From CALHVX01 sp964640725 (GTDB lineage Bacteria > Pseudomonadota > Gammaproteobacteria > Pseudomonadales > Azotimanducaceae): DNA of 53,231 bases. The notes below the pieces were generated by a model. The model worked only from the letters and a program-made list of their open reading frames with translations, was not told the DNA's origin and made no database searches. Shown in pieces: positions 23,376 through 32,848 of this stretch. Each line of letters starts with the position of its first letter. The first letter of the stretch is position 1. The translations under genes and the position numbers were made by a program. The stretch lies in the NCBI GenBank assembly GCA_964640725.1, contig CAZXIJ010000028.1, forward strand, positions 1 through 53,231. Direction: 5' to 3'.

Positions 23376-24586
23376 GGCCGGGCCCCGCTGCCCGGTGCGG
23401 CCTGCGACCAGGCCAGCAACAGGGCACGCTCGTCATCGCTCATGCCCGTTAAGTTGCCGAGCGGCATATAGCGTGTGCTCAGAGACTGGCTGACCAGCCG
23501 CGCCTGCGCCTGGATGTCGTCGGGGGTCCGGAACAGGTAGCCGCCCGGCGCGGTGGCAAAGCCCGGCTGGGTGGGCTGCTCCGCATGGCAGACCGCGCAG
23601 TGCTTGCTGATGATGGGCTGCACGGCAGCCGCGGTCACCGCGGGCGCGCCGGCCGGGAGCGCGGCGCCGACCGAGGGCGTCGCCGTCATGCCAGCGGCCA
23701 CGGCAATGCCGACGAAGGCCGCAAAGGCGCCCACCAGATAGCCGGGCTGCACGTTGCCCGTGTGTTTGGCGTTGAAGAAGTGCCGCGCCACCATGGCCGT
23801 GATCGCGAGCACCACCACCAGCAGCCAGGCGTGGGGGTGGCCAAAGACAAAGGGCGCGTGATTCGACAGCATGCAGAACAGCACGGGCAGCGTCAGGTAG
23901 TTGTTGTGCGTCGACCGACGCTTGGCGAGCGCCGCCCGGTCTGCATCCGGCGGCGTGCCGGCCTCGATCGCCGCGACCAGGGCTTTCTGCCCGGGAATGA
24001 TGACCATCAGCACATTCGCGGCCATCCAGGTCGCCAGCACCGCGCCCACGTGCAGAATCGCCGCCCGCGCCGCGAACAGCTCGAAGGCCAGCCAGCTCAG
24101 GAACGCCATCAGCAACACGATCACAACCAACTGCGCGCCGATCGCTCGACGATGATTAGCGCGCATCGCGCCTTCGTACAGCGCCAGCCCCCCGAGCAGG
24201 TAAACGACGCTGGCCACCACGGCCATGGCCGGGTCCGTCACGGCGCTGTCGGCGCCGACCAGCTGCGTGCTGGCGCGCAGATAGTAATAGGTCACGAGCA
24301 GCGCACTGCCGGTCAGCCAGGTGCTGTAGGCCTCCCACTTGAACCAGTGCAGGGTTGTCGGCATCTGCGGCGGCGCCAGCCTGTACTTGCCGACTTCGTA
24401 AATGCCGCCGCCGTGAATCGACCACAGCTCGCCGCCCAAGCCGCGAGCCTGTTTGTCGGCGCCCGGCGGCTCAAGGCTCAGGTCCAGCCAGATAAAGTAG
24501 AAGGAGGCCCCGATCCACGCGATCGCCGTGACCACGTGCAGCAGCCGCAGCAGCAGATTGAGCCATTCGAGAATTGCCGCTTCCAT
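23372..24586 (-). CDS. puuD: Membrane urate oxidase/hydroxylase with C-terminal cytochrome c domain
   Basis: 404-aa inner-membrane protein. About eight hydrophobic helices (residues 8-300) carry the family motifs WIGASFYFIWLD, ELWSIHGGGIYEVGKY and LHWFKWEAY; a C-terminal cytochrome c domain (~315-395) holds CAVCH (330-334) with Met374 as probable sixth ligand. This family oxidises urate to 5-hydroxyisourate and passes electrons to the respiratory chain instead of making peroxide. It is preceded by guaD with a 9-base gap and followed by the overlapping globin gene. The enzyme is full length. Confidence 0.93.
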   Translation of the reverse strand: MEAAILEWLNLLLRLLHVVTAIAWIGASFYFIWLDLSLEPPGADKQARGLGGELWSIHGGGIYEVGKYRLAPPQMPTTLHWFKWEAYSTWLTGSALLVTYYYLRASTQLVGADSAVTDPAMAVVASVVYLLGGLALYEGAMRANHRRAIGAQLVVIVLLMAFLSWLAFELFAARAAILHVGAVLATWMAANVLMVIIPGQKALVAAIEAGTPPDADRAALAKRRSTHNNYLTLPVLFCMLSNHAPFVFGHPHAWLLVVVLAITAMVARHFFNAKHTGNVQPGYLVGAFAAFVGIAVAAGMTATPSVGAALPAGAPAVTAAAVQPIISKHCAVCHAEQPTQPGFATAPGGYLFRTPDDIQAQARLVSQSLSTRYMPLGNLTGMSDDERALLLAWSQAAPGSGARP

Positions 24587-24595
24587 GAGCCGACG

Positions 24596-25912
24596 CTACG
24601 CCGCTGCGCGCTGGTGCGCCAGCGCGCCCGCCACGTAGCAGCGTGCCACCGCAGACTCGTCGCCCAGCAGCTGGTAGGCAAAGAGCTGGTCTGTGAGCGA
24701 CTGGGCGAAGCTCATGCGCTCTTCCAGCACGCTGCCGGCTGCGGGTCGCAGCACCGCCAGGTCGGCGTCATAGCCGGGGGCGACCCGCCCGATACGGTCA
24801 TCGAGCCCGAGCGCGACCGCGTTGCCCCGGGTTGCCGCGTGCAGCGCCTTGGCCGGGTGCCAGCTTTGCCCGCCCAGCTGCGCAACCTTATAGCCCTCGC
24901 CGAGGGTCGCCAGCATGGAATAGCTCGTGCCGCCGCCGACATCGGTTGCGACACTCATCTTGACGCCAAAGGCCGCCAGGCGCTCGAGGTCCAGCAGCCC
25001 GCTGCCCAGGAACAGGTTGGAGGTCGGACAGAAAGCGATCGTGGAGCCGGCGTCCGCCAGCCGGGTGAGCTCGGCATCGCTCAGGTGAATACCGTGCGCG
25101 AAGATGCTGGTGGGGCCGACCATGCCGAAGCGGTCGTACACATCGACGTAATCGCGGGCTTCCGGAAACAGCGCCAGCGTCTGCTGCACTTCGTTCGGAT
25201 GTTCCGACAGATGCGTATGGAGGTAGACGCCGGGATGCCGCGCCAGCAGCTGGCCGGCCGCCGCCAGCTGCGGCGCCGTGCAGGTGATCGCAAAGCGGGG
25301 CGTCACGGCGTAGCGCAACCGGCCCTGGCGGTGCCAGCGTTCGATCAGGGCTTCGCTCTCGGCAACGCCATCGCTGTCCGTATCGAGCAAGCCTTCCGGG
25401 CCGAAACGGTTCATCAGCACTTTGCCGGCAATCATGCAGGCCGAGCGCTGCGCCGCGGCTTCGAACAGCGCATCGGTGGCGCCGGGGTGGACAGTGGTGA
25501 ACGTCAGCGCCGTGGTGGTGCCGTTGGCGAACAGCCGGTCCAGGAACGCGTTGGCACGCAGGGTCGCGTGGGCCGGGTCTGCGAACGCCAGCTCGGCCGG
25601 GAACGCATAACGCTGCAGCCAGTCCAGCAGCTGCGTGCCGTAGCTGGCAATGATTGCCATCTGCGAGTAGTGAATGTGCGTGTCGATGAAGCCCGGCACG
25701 ATCAGGGACCCGCGCAGGTCTTCCAGCGCTGCCAGATCGCCGCCCGCCTGTTCGTAGCGGGCCACCGGCTCGACCGATTCGATGCGGCCATCGGCCAGCA
25801 GCACCACCGCATCGTCCAGATAGTCCACGCCGGGGCTGTCCAGATCTTCCGGTGCCGCAGAAAAGCTCAGCACGCTGCCGCGCAGTCCGCGAGGCTGTTT
25901 CAGGGCCTTCAT
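24596..25912 (-). CDS. guaD: Guanine deaminase
   Basis: 438-aa zinc amidohydrolase converting guanine to xanthine. The metal and substrate motifs are PGFIDTHIHYSQM (HxH), ASYGTQLLDWLQRYAFPAE, which is characteristic for guanine deaminase, then HTHLSEH, FAHGIHL and ATDVGGGTSYSML with the last metal-binding Asp. Full length for the family. The ATG immediately follows the uraH stop codon, and puuD follows after 9 bases. It feeds guanine into the xanthine dehydrogenase encoded upstream in the same operon. Confidence 0.95.
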   Translation of the reverse strand: MKALKQPRGLRGSVLSFSAAPEDLDSPGVDYLDDAVVLLADGRIESVEPVARYEQAGGDLAALEDLRGSLIVPGFIDTHIHYSQMAIIASYGTQLLDWLQRYAFPAELAFADPAHATLRANAFLDRLFANGTTTALTFTTVHPGATDALFEAAAQRSACMIAGKVLMNRFGPEGLLDTDSDGVAESEALIERWHRQGRLRYAVTPRFAITCTAPQLAAAGQLLARHPGVYLHTHLSEHPNEVQQTLALFPEARDYVDVYDRFGMVGPTSIFAHGIHLSDAELTRLADAGSTIAFCPTSNLFLGSGLLDLERLAAFGVKMSVATDVGGGTSYSMLATLGEGYKVAQLGGQSWHPAKALHAATRGNAVALGLDDRIGRVAPGYDADLAVLRPAAGSVLEERMSFAQSLTDQLFAYQLLGDESAVARCYVAGALAHQRAAA

Positions 25913-26245
25913 TCAGCTGCCCCGGTAGGTGCTGTAGCCGAAGCGATTCATGAGCAGCGGCACGTGGTAATGGCGTGCCTCGTCTGCCAGGAACTCCACC
26001 CGGACCCGGGGATAGAAACTGCTGTGACCGCGCCCCTGGTACCAGTCCGCGGCCGCAAACTCCAACTGGTAGCGCCCGCAGTCGAGCGCATCGATCGCCG
26101 GCCATTCGCTGACCCGGCCATCATCGTTGGTTGTCGCGCGGCTCAGCGGCGTCGCCTCATCGCCGCGGTACAGGGCGATCTGCAGACCGGCTGCAGGCTG
26201 TCCGCTGTCGAGTTCCAGAACGTGCGTGCTCAAGCTGAATTTCAA
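25913..26245 (-). CDS. uraH: 5-Hydroxyisourate hydrolase (transthyretin-related)
   Basis: 110-aa enzyme converting HIU to OHCU. It opens with LSTHVLELDSGQPA and ends with the diagnostic C-terminal YRGS; the active-site region HYHVPLLMNRFGYSTYRGS is intact. The start is TTG at 26245, which gives the exact family N-terminus (MKFSLSTHVLE), with GGAAG upstream. It stands between uraD and guaD in the operon, in line with the order of steps after PuuD. Confidence 0.95.
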   Translation of the reverse strand: MKFSLSTHVLELDSGQPAAGLQIALYRGDEATPLSRATTNDDGRVSEWPAIDALDCGRYQLEFAAADWYQGRGHSSFYPRVRVEFLADEARHYHVPLLMNRFGYSTYRGS

Positions 26246-26269
26246 AAGAGACTTCCCGTGATGCCGGCG

Positions 26270-26794
26270 CTAGCGCTGGCTGTTGCCGAGCCGGTCGTTG
26301 ATGCGCAGCTCGGTGATCTTCATCTGCTCGGCCGCGGCGGTCTCCAGCTCCTGCTGGCGCGAGCGCGGCAGGCGCTCCTCGAGCAGTGCCAGCATCTGTG
26401 CCGCGCTCTTGCCCGAGGCAAATACGATAAAGATAAAGCCGTGCCGTTCAAAGTAGTCGCGGTTGCGCGCCGCCAGGGACTGCAGCACCGCGTCGTCGGC
26501 GCTCAGCACCTGGCCCTGTTCCGCATTGGCCCGATCGTCCGGCGCCGCGTAGCGCGCCCGCAGCAACTCGACATCGCCGATGAGCGGGTGCGCGGCGAAG
26601 GCGGCCAGCCGCTCCGCCTCATCAGCATCGGCCCAGTGCGCGCGCGCGGCGGCCAGCAGCGCCGACAGGTCGGCGTACGGTCTGCCGGCGGCAACCTGTC
26701 GCGCCCACTGCGGGGCCGCACAGCAGGCCAGCAACCACTGCTCGGCGTCCACCGGCGACAGCGCGTCGAACTCGCGGATCGTTCCGGCCTTCAC
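26270..26794 (-). CDS. uraD: OHCU decarboxylase
   Basis: 174-aa enzyme that decarboxylates 2-oxo-4-hydroxy-4-carboxy-5-ureidoimidazoline to (S)-allantoin. The catalytic HPLIGD motif is present (residue ~68), followed by RNRDYFERHGFIFIVFASGKSA, typical of the family, and a C-terminal ITELRINDRL. The GTG start overlaps the xdhC stop as GTGA. It lies directly upstream of uraH in the same operon. Confidence 0.95.
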   Translation of the reverse strand: MKAGTIREFDALSPVDAEQWLLACCAAPQWARQVAAGRPYADLSALLAAARAHWADADEAERLAAFAAHPLIGDVELLRARYAAPDDRANAEQGQVLSADDAVLQSLAARNRDYFERHGFIFIVFASGKSAAQMLALLEERLPRSRQQELETAAAEQMKITELRINDRLGNSQR

Positions 26795-27624
26795 GCCGAG
26801 GGCTCCTGCACCTGCACCAGCTGCGCCTTGATCTGCTGCCAGCTCAGGGCGCCTTCCGGTGCCTGGGCCGCCGGGCGGCGATGCAGCAGGTCAGCGACGA
26901 TACCCACCGCGATCGCCATGGGCTCCTTGCCCTGCACCGCCGGATCGCCAATGGGGCAACGCACGCGCTCGATAGCTGCGCTGGCAAACCCGTCCTGCGC
27001 CAGCCGCTGGGCAAAGCGCGCGCGCTTGGTCTGCGAGCCAATCAGGCCAACGGACTGGACCCCGGCGCGCAAACACTGCGCTGTGAGGTCGTAATCGAGC
27101 TGATGATCGTGAGTCAGGATCATCACCTCGGTGCTCGCGGCAAGGCTGGCAATGCAGCCCTCAACATCCGTCAACTGCTCGCACGGCACGGGCCGGGTGC
27201 CGCGATCGCCGGTGCGGTCCGCACGCGCGTCCAGCCACCGCAGCTGCACCGGCAGGTCGGCCAGCAAGGCAACGACCCGCTCGCCCACGTGGCCGGCCCC
27301 GAACACCGCGACCTGACAGGGCGGCGCCGCAAAGGGTTCCAGCAGCACGGTGACGCTGCCGCCGCAGCACTGCGTGGCTGCGGCCGCGAGCGGAAAATGC
27401 GCGATGACTGCACCGCTGTGCCCCTGGGCCAGCAGTTCCCGGGCCTGCTCGATGACCAGATATTCAAACTGCCCGCCGCCGATCGTGTCGTCCGTGCCCT
27501 TCGCCGTGATCACCATCTTGCTGCTGCTGGCCCGGGGCGTAGAGCCTGTGGTCGCGAGCACCGTGGCGATCACGTAGGGCTCGCCGCTTGCCGCATGGTG
27601 GCCGATGGCGCGATGCCAGTGCAT
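26791..27624 (-). CDS. xdhC: Xanthine dehydrogenase accessory protein XdhC
   Basis: 277-aa chaperone that handles molybdenum cofactor and helps insert the sulfurated form into XdhB. Visible are VLATTGSTPRASSSKMV, the GGGQFEYLV segment, QCCGGSVTVLLEP with the conserved cysteines, the Rossmann loop VAVFGAGHVGERVV, and a late IGSQTKRARF. ATG 27624 overlaps the xdhB stop by one base (TGATG), which decides it over a long upstream open frame. It is third in the xdhABC order. Confidence 0.94.
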   Translation of the reverse strand: MHWHRAIGHHAASGEPYVIATVLATTGSTPRASSSKMVITAKGTDDTIGGGQFEYLVIEQARELLAQGHSGAVIAHFPLAAAATQCCGGSVTVLLEPFAAPPCQVAVFGAGHVGERVVALLADLPVQLRWLDARADRTGDRGTRPVPCEQLTDVEGCIASLAASTEVMILTHDHQLDYDLTAQCLRAGVQSVGLIGSQTKRARFAQRLAQDGFASAAIERVRCPIGDPAVQGKEPMAIAVGIVADLLHRRPAAQAPEGALSWQQIKAQLVQVQEPSA

Positions 27625-29927
27625 CAGTCTTGCGCTCCGCGAGCTTCCTGGGCGGCGCGGAACACGGCCTCGGGCGTGGCTGGCACCGCCAGAGAGGGGA
27701 GACAGGCGTATTCGCCCGCCGCAGCGCAGGCGTCTCGCAGCGCGCACCACACCGAGATGGCCAGCATCAAAGGCGGTTCGCCGGTCGCTTTCGAGCGGTA
27801 AATGGTCTGCTGCGGGTTCGGCGCGTCGTAGAGTTCGACTCGCCACTGCGCCGGCACATCGTGCGCGGTAGGGATCTTGTAGTTGGCCGGCCCGTTCGAG
27901 GTGATCTGCCCGGCGTCGTTCCAGGTGAGCTCTTCGGTGGTCAGCCAGCCGGCGCCCTGCACGAACCCGCCTTCGATCTGTCCCAGGTCCACCGCCGGGT
28001 TCAGAGACTCGCCGGCATCGTGCAGGATGTCGACGCGCAGCAGCCGGTACTCGCCGGTCAGCGTATCGATCAACACTTCCGTCGCCGCCGCACCGTGCGC
28101 GTAGTAAAAGAACGGGTGTCCGTCACCACGCTCTTTGTCGAAGTGAATGTCTGGCGTTCGGTAGAAGCCTGCCGCCGACAGGGAGACCCGGGCCATATAC
28201 GCCGCCCGCGCGAACTCCGCAAAGGACAGCGAATGCGTGCCGTCGCTGACCTGGCCATCCGCATAGCGCAGCGGGCCCTGCCACTCCAGGGTGTCCCGGG
28301 CGAAGTCCGCAAAGCGGGCCTGCAGCTGCTCGCAGGCATTGGCAATCGCCATGCCGTTCAGGTCCGAGCCGGAAGAGGCCGCCGTCGGCGAGCCGTTGGG
28401 CACCTTGTCAGTCTGCGTGGCGCCGAGCTGCACCTGCGCCAGCGGCAAACCAAAGGCGCGCGCCGCCACCTGCTGCATCTTGGTAAACAGCCCCTGCCCC
28501 ATCTCTGTGCCCGCGTGGTTCACCTCGATGCTGCCGTCCGTATAGACGTTGACCAGAGCGCCGGCCTGGTTCAGATGCGTCGCCGTGAAAGAGATGCCGA
28601 ACTGTACGGGCGTCAACGCCAGGCCGCGCTTAAACACAGTGTTTTCAGCATTGAAGCGACGCGCCTGCGCCTGCCGGGCCCGGTAGTCGCAGCGGCCCTC
28701 GAGGCTCGCCAGCAAATCGCCCAGCAAAAACTGATCGATCTGCTGGCCGTAGGGCGTGTGGTCCCGGCCTGGCGCGAACAGGTTGCGCTGCCGCAGCGTC
28801 AGCGGATCGATCCCGCTGGCAAAGGCCAGCTCGTCCATGGCGCTCTCAATGGCGAGCATGCCCTGGGGCCCGCCAAAACCCCGAAACGCTGTGGCCGACA
28901 CCGTGTTGGTACGGCAGCGGTACCCGGAAATGCGGGCGTGCGGCAGATAGTAGGCATTGCAGGCGTGGAACATGGCGCGATCGACCACGCCCTCGGACAG
29001 GTCCGGAGAGTGGCCGCACTGCCCGGCCAGCTCGATGACCGCAGAGCGAATCAGGCCCTGCGCGTCGCAGCTGAGCCGGTAGCTCGCGTCGAAGGCGTGG
29101 CGCTTGCCGGTCTGAATCATGTCGTCCTGCCGCGGCATGCGGTAGCTCACCGCCCGCCCGGTGCGCACGGCGGCGAGCGCGGCCAGGCAGGCCAGGGGCG
29201 CGGCCTGGCTTTCCTTGCCGCCAAAGCCGCCGCCCATGCGCCGGCAGACGACGCGGACCTTGTGCATCGCGATGCCAAGCACGGCGGCGACCAGATGCTG
29301 CACCTCGTCCGGATGCTGAGTCGATGAGTGCACGCGCAGCTGGTCGGTGTCCTCGGGAACGGCGAGCGCCGCCTGGCTCTCAAGGTAAAAGTGTTCCTGA
29401 CCGCCGATCGCCAGCTCGCCGGAGATTTCGTAAGCAGGCGCCCCGGCCGGCAGCTCGCCCCGGGTCCAGTGCCGGGTCGGCAGCACAAAGTCGTCCGCCG
29501 CCCGGGCGGCGGCGGTGGTGACGTTCGGGGCATCCGCATCCACGGTGATCGTCGCCAACCGCGCAGCCCGCTGGGCGGCGCGCAGGCTGGTCGCCAGGAC
29601 TGCGAAGATCGGCTGCGCCGCATAGGTCACGGCGCCGTCCGCAAGCAACAGGTCGCCGGGGTAGATCGCGCCCACGTCCAGCTGCCCGGGCACGTCCGCC
29701 GCGGTGATGACATCGACCACTCCCGGCGCCGCGCGCACAGCGGCCAGATCCAGCTGCCGAAGCTGTCCGGCTGCCTCGTGCACGTAGCCGGTGGCCAGGT
29801 GGAGCGCGCCGGCGGGCAGCGGCAGGTCATCGATATAAGGCGCAGTACCGGTCACGTGCCCGATCGCGGACTCGTGCACCGGCGCGGCCTCAGCGGCCTG
29901 CAGATCGCTGGCGGACGTTCGGTTCAC
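27624..29927 (-). CDS. xdhB: Xanthine dehydrogenase molybdopterin-binding subunit
   Basis: 767-aa large subunit that oxidises hypoxanthine and xanthine to urate. It starts with SAIGHVTGTAPYIDD, typical of XdhB, followed by RRMGGGFGGKESQ, YRCRTNTVSATAFRGFGGPQ and HAGTEMGQGLFTK for cofactor binding, and near the C-terminus GEPPLMLAISVW, whose Glu is the catalytic base. The start is GTG 29927, overlapping the xdhA stop as GTGA. The frame is open far upstream antisense-like, but the overlap and the family N-terminus settle the start. Forms a heteromer with XdhA. Confidence 0.96.
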   Translation of the reverse strand: MNRTSASDLQAAEAAPVHESAIGHVTGTAPYIDDLPLPAGALHLATGYVHEAAGQLRQLDLAAVRAAPGVVDVITAADVPGQLDVGAIYPGDLLLADGAVTYAAQPIFAVLATSLRAAQRAARLATITVDADAPNVTTAAARAADDFVLPTRHWTRGELPAGAPAYEISGELAIGGQEHFYLESQAALAVPEDTDQLRVHSSTQHPDEVQHLVAAVLGIAMHKVRVVCRRMGGGFGGKESQAAPLACLAALAAVRTGRAVSYRMPRQDDMIQTGKRHAFDASYRLSCDAQGLIRSAVIELAGQCGHSPDLSEGVVDRAMFHACNAYYLPHARISGYRCRTNTVSATAFRGFGGPQGMLAIESAMDELAFASGIDPLTLRQRNLFAPGRDHTPYGQQIDQFLLGDLLASLEGRCDYRARQAQARRFNAENTVFKRGLALTPVQFGISFTATHLNQAGALVNVYTDGSIEVNHAGTEMGQGLFTKMQQVAARAFGLPLAQVQLGATQTDKVPNGSPTAASSGSDLNGMAIANACEQLQARFADFARDTLEWQGPLRYADGQVSDGTHSLSFAEFARAAYMARVSLSAAGFYRTPDIHFDKERGDGHPFFYYAHGAAATEVLIDTLTGEYRLLRVDILHDAGESLNPAVDLGQIEGGFVQGAGWLTTEELTWNDAGQITSNGPANYKIPTAHDVPAQWRVELYDAPNPQQTIYRSKATGEPPLMLAISVWCALRDACAAAGEYACLPSLAVPATPEAVFRAAQEARGAQD

Positions 29928-31396
29928 GGCGCGACGCCCCCGGCCAGCACGGCATCGAGCGTTAGCGGCCCCGCGCCCTGGGACAGCAGCAGCGCCTTGC
30001 GCAGCAGGTTGGCCGCGACTTGCTGGCGGTATGCCGCGCTCGCGCGCACATCGCTGATGGGCGCAATGCTGTTGCCGACCTGCTCGCAAGCACGGTCGAT
30101 CAGCGCTGGCGTCAGGGCCTGGCCCTCCAGCAGCGTCTCGACATCGGCCAGGCGCACAGGCGTCGCGGCGACTCCGCCAAAGGCGATGCGCACGTCGCGC
30201 AGCGCGCCGTCGACCACCGGCAAGGCGAAGGCGCCCAGCACGCTGGAGATGTCGTCGTCCTCGCGCTTGGAAATCTTGAAGACCTGCACCGCCGGCCAGG
30301 AGACGGTGGCGGGAATCTCGACCGCTGCGATGTACTCGTCTGCCGCGCGCGCGGTCTGCCGGTAGCCGAGAAAAAAGTCGTCCAGGGCAAGCCGCCGTTC
30401 TGCCCCCTGCGCGCTGCACAGGACGACGACCGCGTTGACGGCCAGCAGCGTGGGGGACCAGTCGGCGATCGGCGAGCCACCGGCCAGATTGCCGCCCAGG
30501 GTGCCGCGGCCGCGGATCTGCGGCGATCCAAAACGGTGCAACATCGTGACCAGAGACGGGCAAGCGGCTTCGCCGCCGGCAAAGAACGAGACGAGCTGCT
30601 CATGGGAGACCCCGGCGCCGATGCGCAGCCCGTCTTCCGTGCGCTCGATGCGCCGCAGGGAGGCGATGCCGGTCAGGTCAATCAAGCGCTCGAAGTCCTG
30701 GTAACGCTGGCTCACTTCCAGCCAGAAGTCCGTGGTGCCCGCGATAAGCGTGCCGCCGTCGCGCAGGCAGGCTTGCAGCGCCTGCTCCGTCTCCGGGCGC
30801 TTGTACCCGGGCACATCGCCGCCTGGGCTTGCCAGAGCTGCCGCCGTGAGCGCCGCCGGCTGTGCCCGGGCCGGCGCCGCATCGACCGCCTGATCGGCAG
30901 CGAGGGCGGCATCGAGGATCGGGCGGTAACCCGTGCACCGACAGAGATTGCCGCTGATGGCCCGCACCCGGTCTGCGCGCTCGCGGCTGGCCAGCCGGCC
31001 TGGCTCCCCTTGCAGCTGAGCGCCCACCAGAGACATCACGAAGCCGGGGGTACAGAAGCCGCACTGGGACCCGTGCTCCGCGACCATGGCCGCCTGCACC
31101 GGGTGCAGCTGCGCCGGTGTGCCAACACCTTCAACGGTGACGACCTGCTTGCCGAGGGCGAACCCGAGGGGCGTAATGCAGCTGTTCACTGTTTGGGGCG
31201 CTGAGCCATCGGCTGCCGTTACGATGACCGTGCAGGCCCCGCAATCGCCAGAGGCGCAACCTTCTTTGGTGCCGGCGAGCCCGACGCTGTCGCGCAGGTA
31301 CGCGAGCAGGCTGGTATTGGGGTCAAAGAACGGCAGGGCCCGAACCTGTCCGTTCAGGACCAGCTGCGCGCTGTCGGTGGTGTTGTCTGCCTTCAT
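29924..31396 (-). CDS. xdhA: Xanthine dehydrogenase small subunit (2Fe-2S and FAD)
   Basis: 490-aa subunit that carries electrons from the molybdenum centre to NAD. Two [2Fe-2S] clusters are visible: GCASGDCGAC (Cys47, 52, 55 with Cys73) and QCGFCTPGFV plus LCRCTGYRP (Cys112, 115, 152, 154). A FAD domain follows, with AGTTDFWLEV and GGNLAGGSPIADW. It is the first gene of the eight-gene minus-strand operon and lies opposite the 8-oxoguanine deaminase gene across 90 bases, in which I see no clear promoter hexamers or palindrome. Confidence 0.96.
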   Translation of the reverse strand: MKADNTTDSAQLVLNGQVRALPFFDPNTSLLAYLRDSVGLAGTKEGCASGDCGACTVIVTAADGSAPQTVNSCITPLGFALGKQVVTVEGVGTPAQLHPVQAAMVAEHGSQCGFCTPGFVMSLVGAQLQGEPGRLASRERADRVRAISGNLCRCTGYRPILDAALAADQAVDAAPARAQPAALTAAALASPGGDVPGYKRPETEQALQACLRDGGTLIAGTTDFWLEVSQRYQDFERLIDLTGIASLRRIERTEDGLRIGAGVSHEQLVSFFAGGEAACPSLVTMLHRFGSPQIRGRGTLGGNLAGGSPIADWSPTLLAVNAVVVLCSAQGAERRLALDDFFLGYRQTARAADEYIAAVEIPATVSWPAVQVFKISKREDDDISSVLGAFALPVVDGALRDVRIAFGGVAATPVRLADVETLLEGQALTPALIDRACEQVGNSIAPISDVRASAAYRQQVAANLLRKALLLSQGAGPLTLDAVLAGGVAP

Positions 31397-31486
31397 GGCC
31401 AGCAGCCTTGCAAATCTTCAGCCAACCCCTAACGTGAGCGGCCATCGTTTCCGTTTCCCGAGCAGTCTACAGGCACAGCCGGCCCC

Positions 31487-32848
31487 ATGAGCATCTGGAT
31501 CAAAAACCCGTTGGTCAGCTACGACGCGATCCGCGGGGCGCACCGCAACGGCGGCCTCGTGATTCGAGGCAACCGCATCAATGAGACCGTGCCCCTGAAC
31601 GGCAGCCCTTCGGAACCGGTCGAGCACGTTTTTGACGCCTCCCGGCGAGTTCTGCTGCCCGGGCTCATCAACACCCACCACCACTTCTACCAGACCCTGA
31701 CCCGCGCCCTGCGCGCGGCCCTCGACAAACCGCTGTTCCCCTGGCTGCAGGCGCTGTATCCGGTCTGGGCAGGACTGACCGAAGAGATGGTCGACGCGGC
31801 AACGCGGCTGGCCGGCTACGAGCTGCTGCTGTCCGGCTGCACCACCACCACTGACCATCACTACCTGTTCCCGAGCGGGCTGGAGCGCGCCATCGACGTG
31901 CAGGCCGAAGCCATCGGCAGCATCGGGCTGCGCGCCGTGCTGACGCGGGGCTCCATGAGCCTGGGGGAGTCCGACGGCGGGCTGCCGCCGGACACGGTGG
32001 TGCAATCGAACGACGCGATCCTGGCGGATAGCGAGCGTCTCATCGAGCGTTGGCACAACGCCGCAGACGATGCCCTGTGTCAGGTCGCCCTGGCCCCCTG
32101 CTCGCCGTTTTCCGTAACGCCGGAACTGCTGCGCGACAGCGCCGCCGTCGCAGCCAAGGCCGATGTGCTGCTGCACACGCATCTGGCAGAGACGGCGGAC
32201 GAAGAAGCGTTCTGCATCGAGCAGTTCGGATGCCGCCCCCTGGATCACCTGGCCGCCTGCGGCTGGTTGACGGACCGGTCCTGGTTTGCGCACGGCATTC
32301 ACTTTACCGGCGAGGAAATCGAGCGCCTGGGCGCGAGCGGCTGCGGCATCAGCCACTGCCCCAGCTCGAACATGGTGCTGGCGTCCGGGATCTGCCCGGC
32401 GCCAGCGCTGGAGCAGGCTGGGGTGGCCGTCGGGCTGGGGGTGGACGGCAGCGCCTCGAACGACGGCTCGAACCTCATCCAGGAAGTCCGGCAGGCACTG
32501 CTGATCCAGCGGCTGGGCCAGAGCGAGCGCGGCGGCGATCTGGTCTCGCACCTCGATGCGCTGCGCTGGGCGACGCAGGGCGGCGCACGGTTGCTGCATC
32601 GGCCCGCCCTGGGACACCTGAGCGACGGCGCCTGCGCGGACCTGGCCCTGTTCGACCTGGACGAACCGCGCTTCAGCGGCAGCGATGATCCGCTGGCAGC
32701 CCTCGTGCTCTGCGGCGCGCACCGCGCTGACGCGGTGATGGTCGACGGGCAGTGGCGGGTGCAGAATGGCGCGCTCACCGGAGTTGATCTGGCGTCGCTG
32801 CAGGCCCGACACAGCGCCCTGGCACAGGCGCTCTGGAGCCAGCACTGA
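31487..32848 (+). CDS. 8-Oxoguanine deaminase (amidohydrolase)
   Basis: 453-aa cytoplasmic amidohydrolase of the AtzA/TrzN-like group. Motifs: LPGLINTHHHFYQTLTRA (HxH region), TTTTDHHYLFPSG, HTHLAETADEE, WFAHGIHF, and the last metal Asp in LGVDGSASNDGSNL. The HHHFYQTLTRA and GSASNDGSN patterns match the deaminases shown in Pseudomonas to act on 8-oxoguanine, giving urate. That product would feed straight into PuuD. Related annotations such as hydroxydechloroatrazine ethylaminohydrolase are less likely here. It stands opposite the xdh operon. Confidence 0.88.
   Translation: MSIWIKNPLVSYDAIRGAHRNGGLVIRGNRINETVPLNGSPSEPVEHVFDASRRVLLPGLINTHHHFYQTLTRALRAALDKPLFPWLQALYPVWAGLTEEMVDAATRLAGYELLLSGCTTTTDHHYLFPSGLERAIDVQAEAIGSIGLRAVLTRGSMSLGESDGGLPPDTVVQSNDAILADSERLIERWHNAADDALCQVALAPCSPFSVTPELLRDSAAVAAKADVLLHTHLAETADEEAFCIEQFGCRPLDHLAACGWLTDRSWFAHGIHFTGEEIERLGASGCGISHCPSSNMVLASGICPAPALEQAGVAVGLGVDGSASNDGSNLIQEVRQALLIQRLGQSERGGDLVSHLDALRWATQGGARLLHRPALGHLSDGACADLALFDLDEPRFSGSDDPLAALVLCGAHRADAVMVDGQWRVQNGALTGVDLASLQARHSALAQALWSQH

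Noticed and set aside
23585..27094. A very long open frame (about 1,170 codons) on the plus strand
   Set aside because: It runs antisense through puuD, guaD, uraH, uraD and xdhC, all with clear family motifs. High GC in the third codon position leaves the opposite frame open by chance.
27928..30563. Upstream extension of xdhB beyond 29927
   Set aside because: It is a shadow of xdhA in another frame; the GTGA overlap fixes the start.
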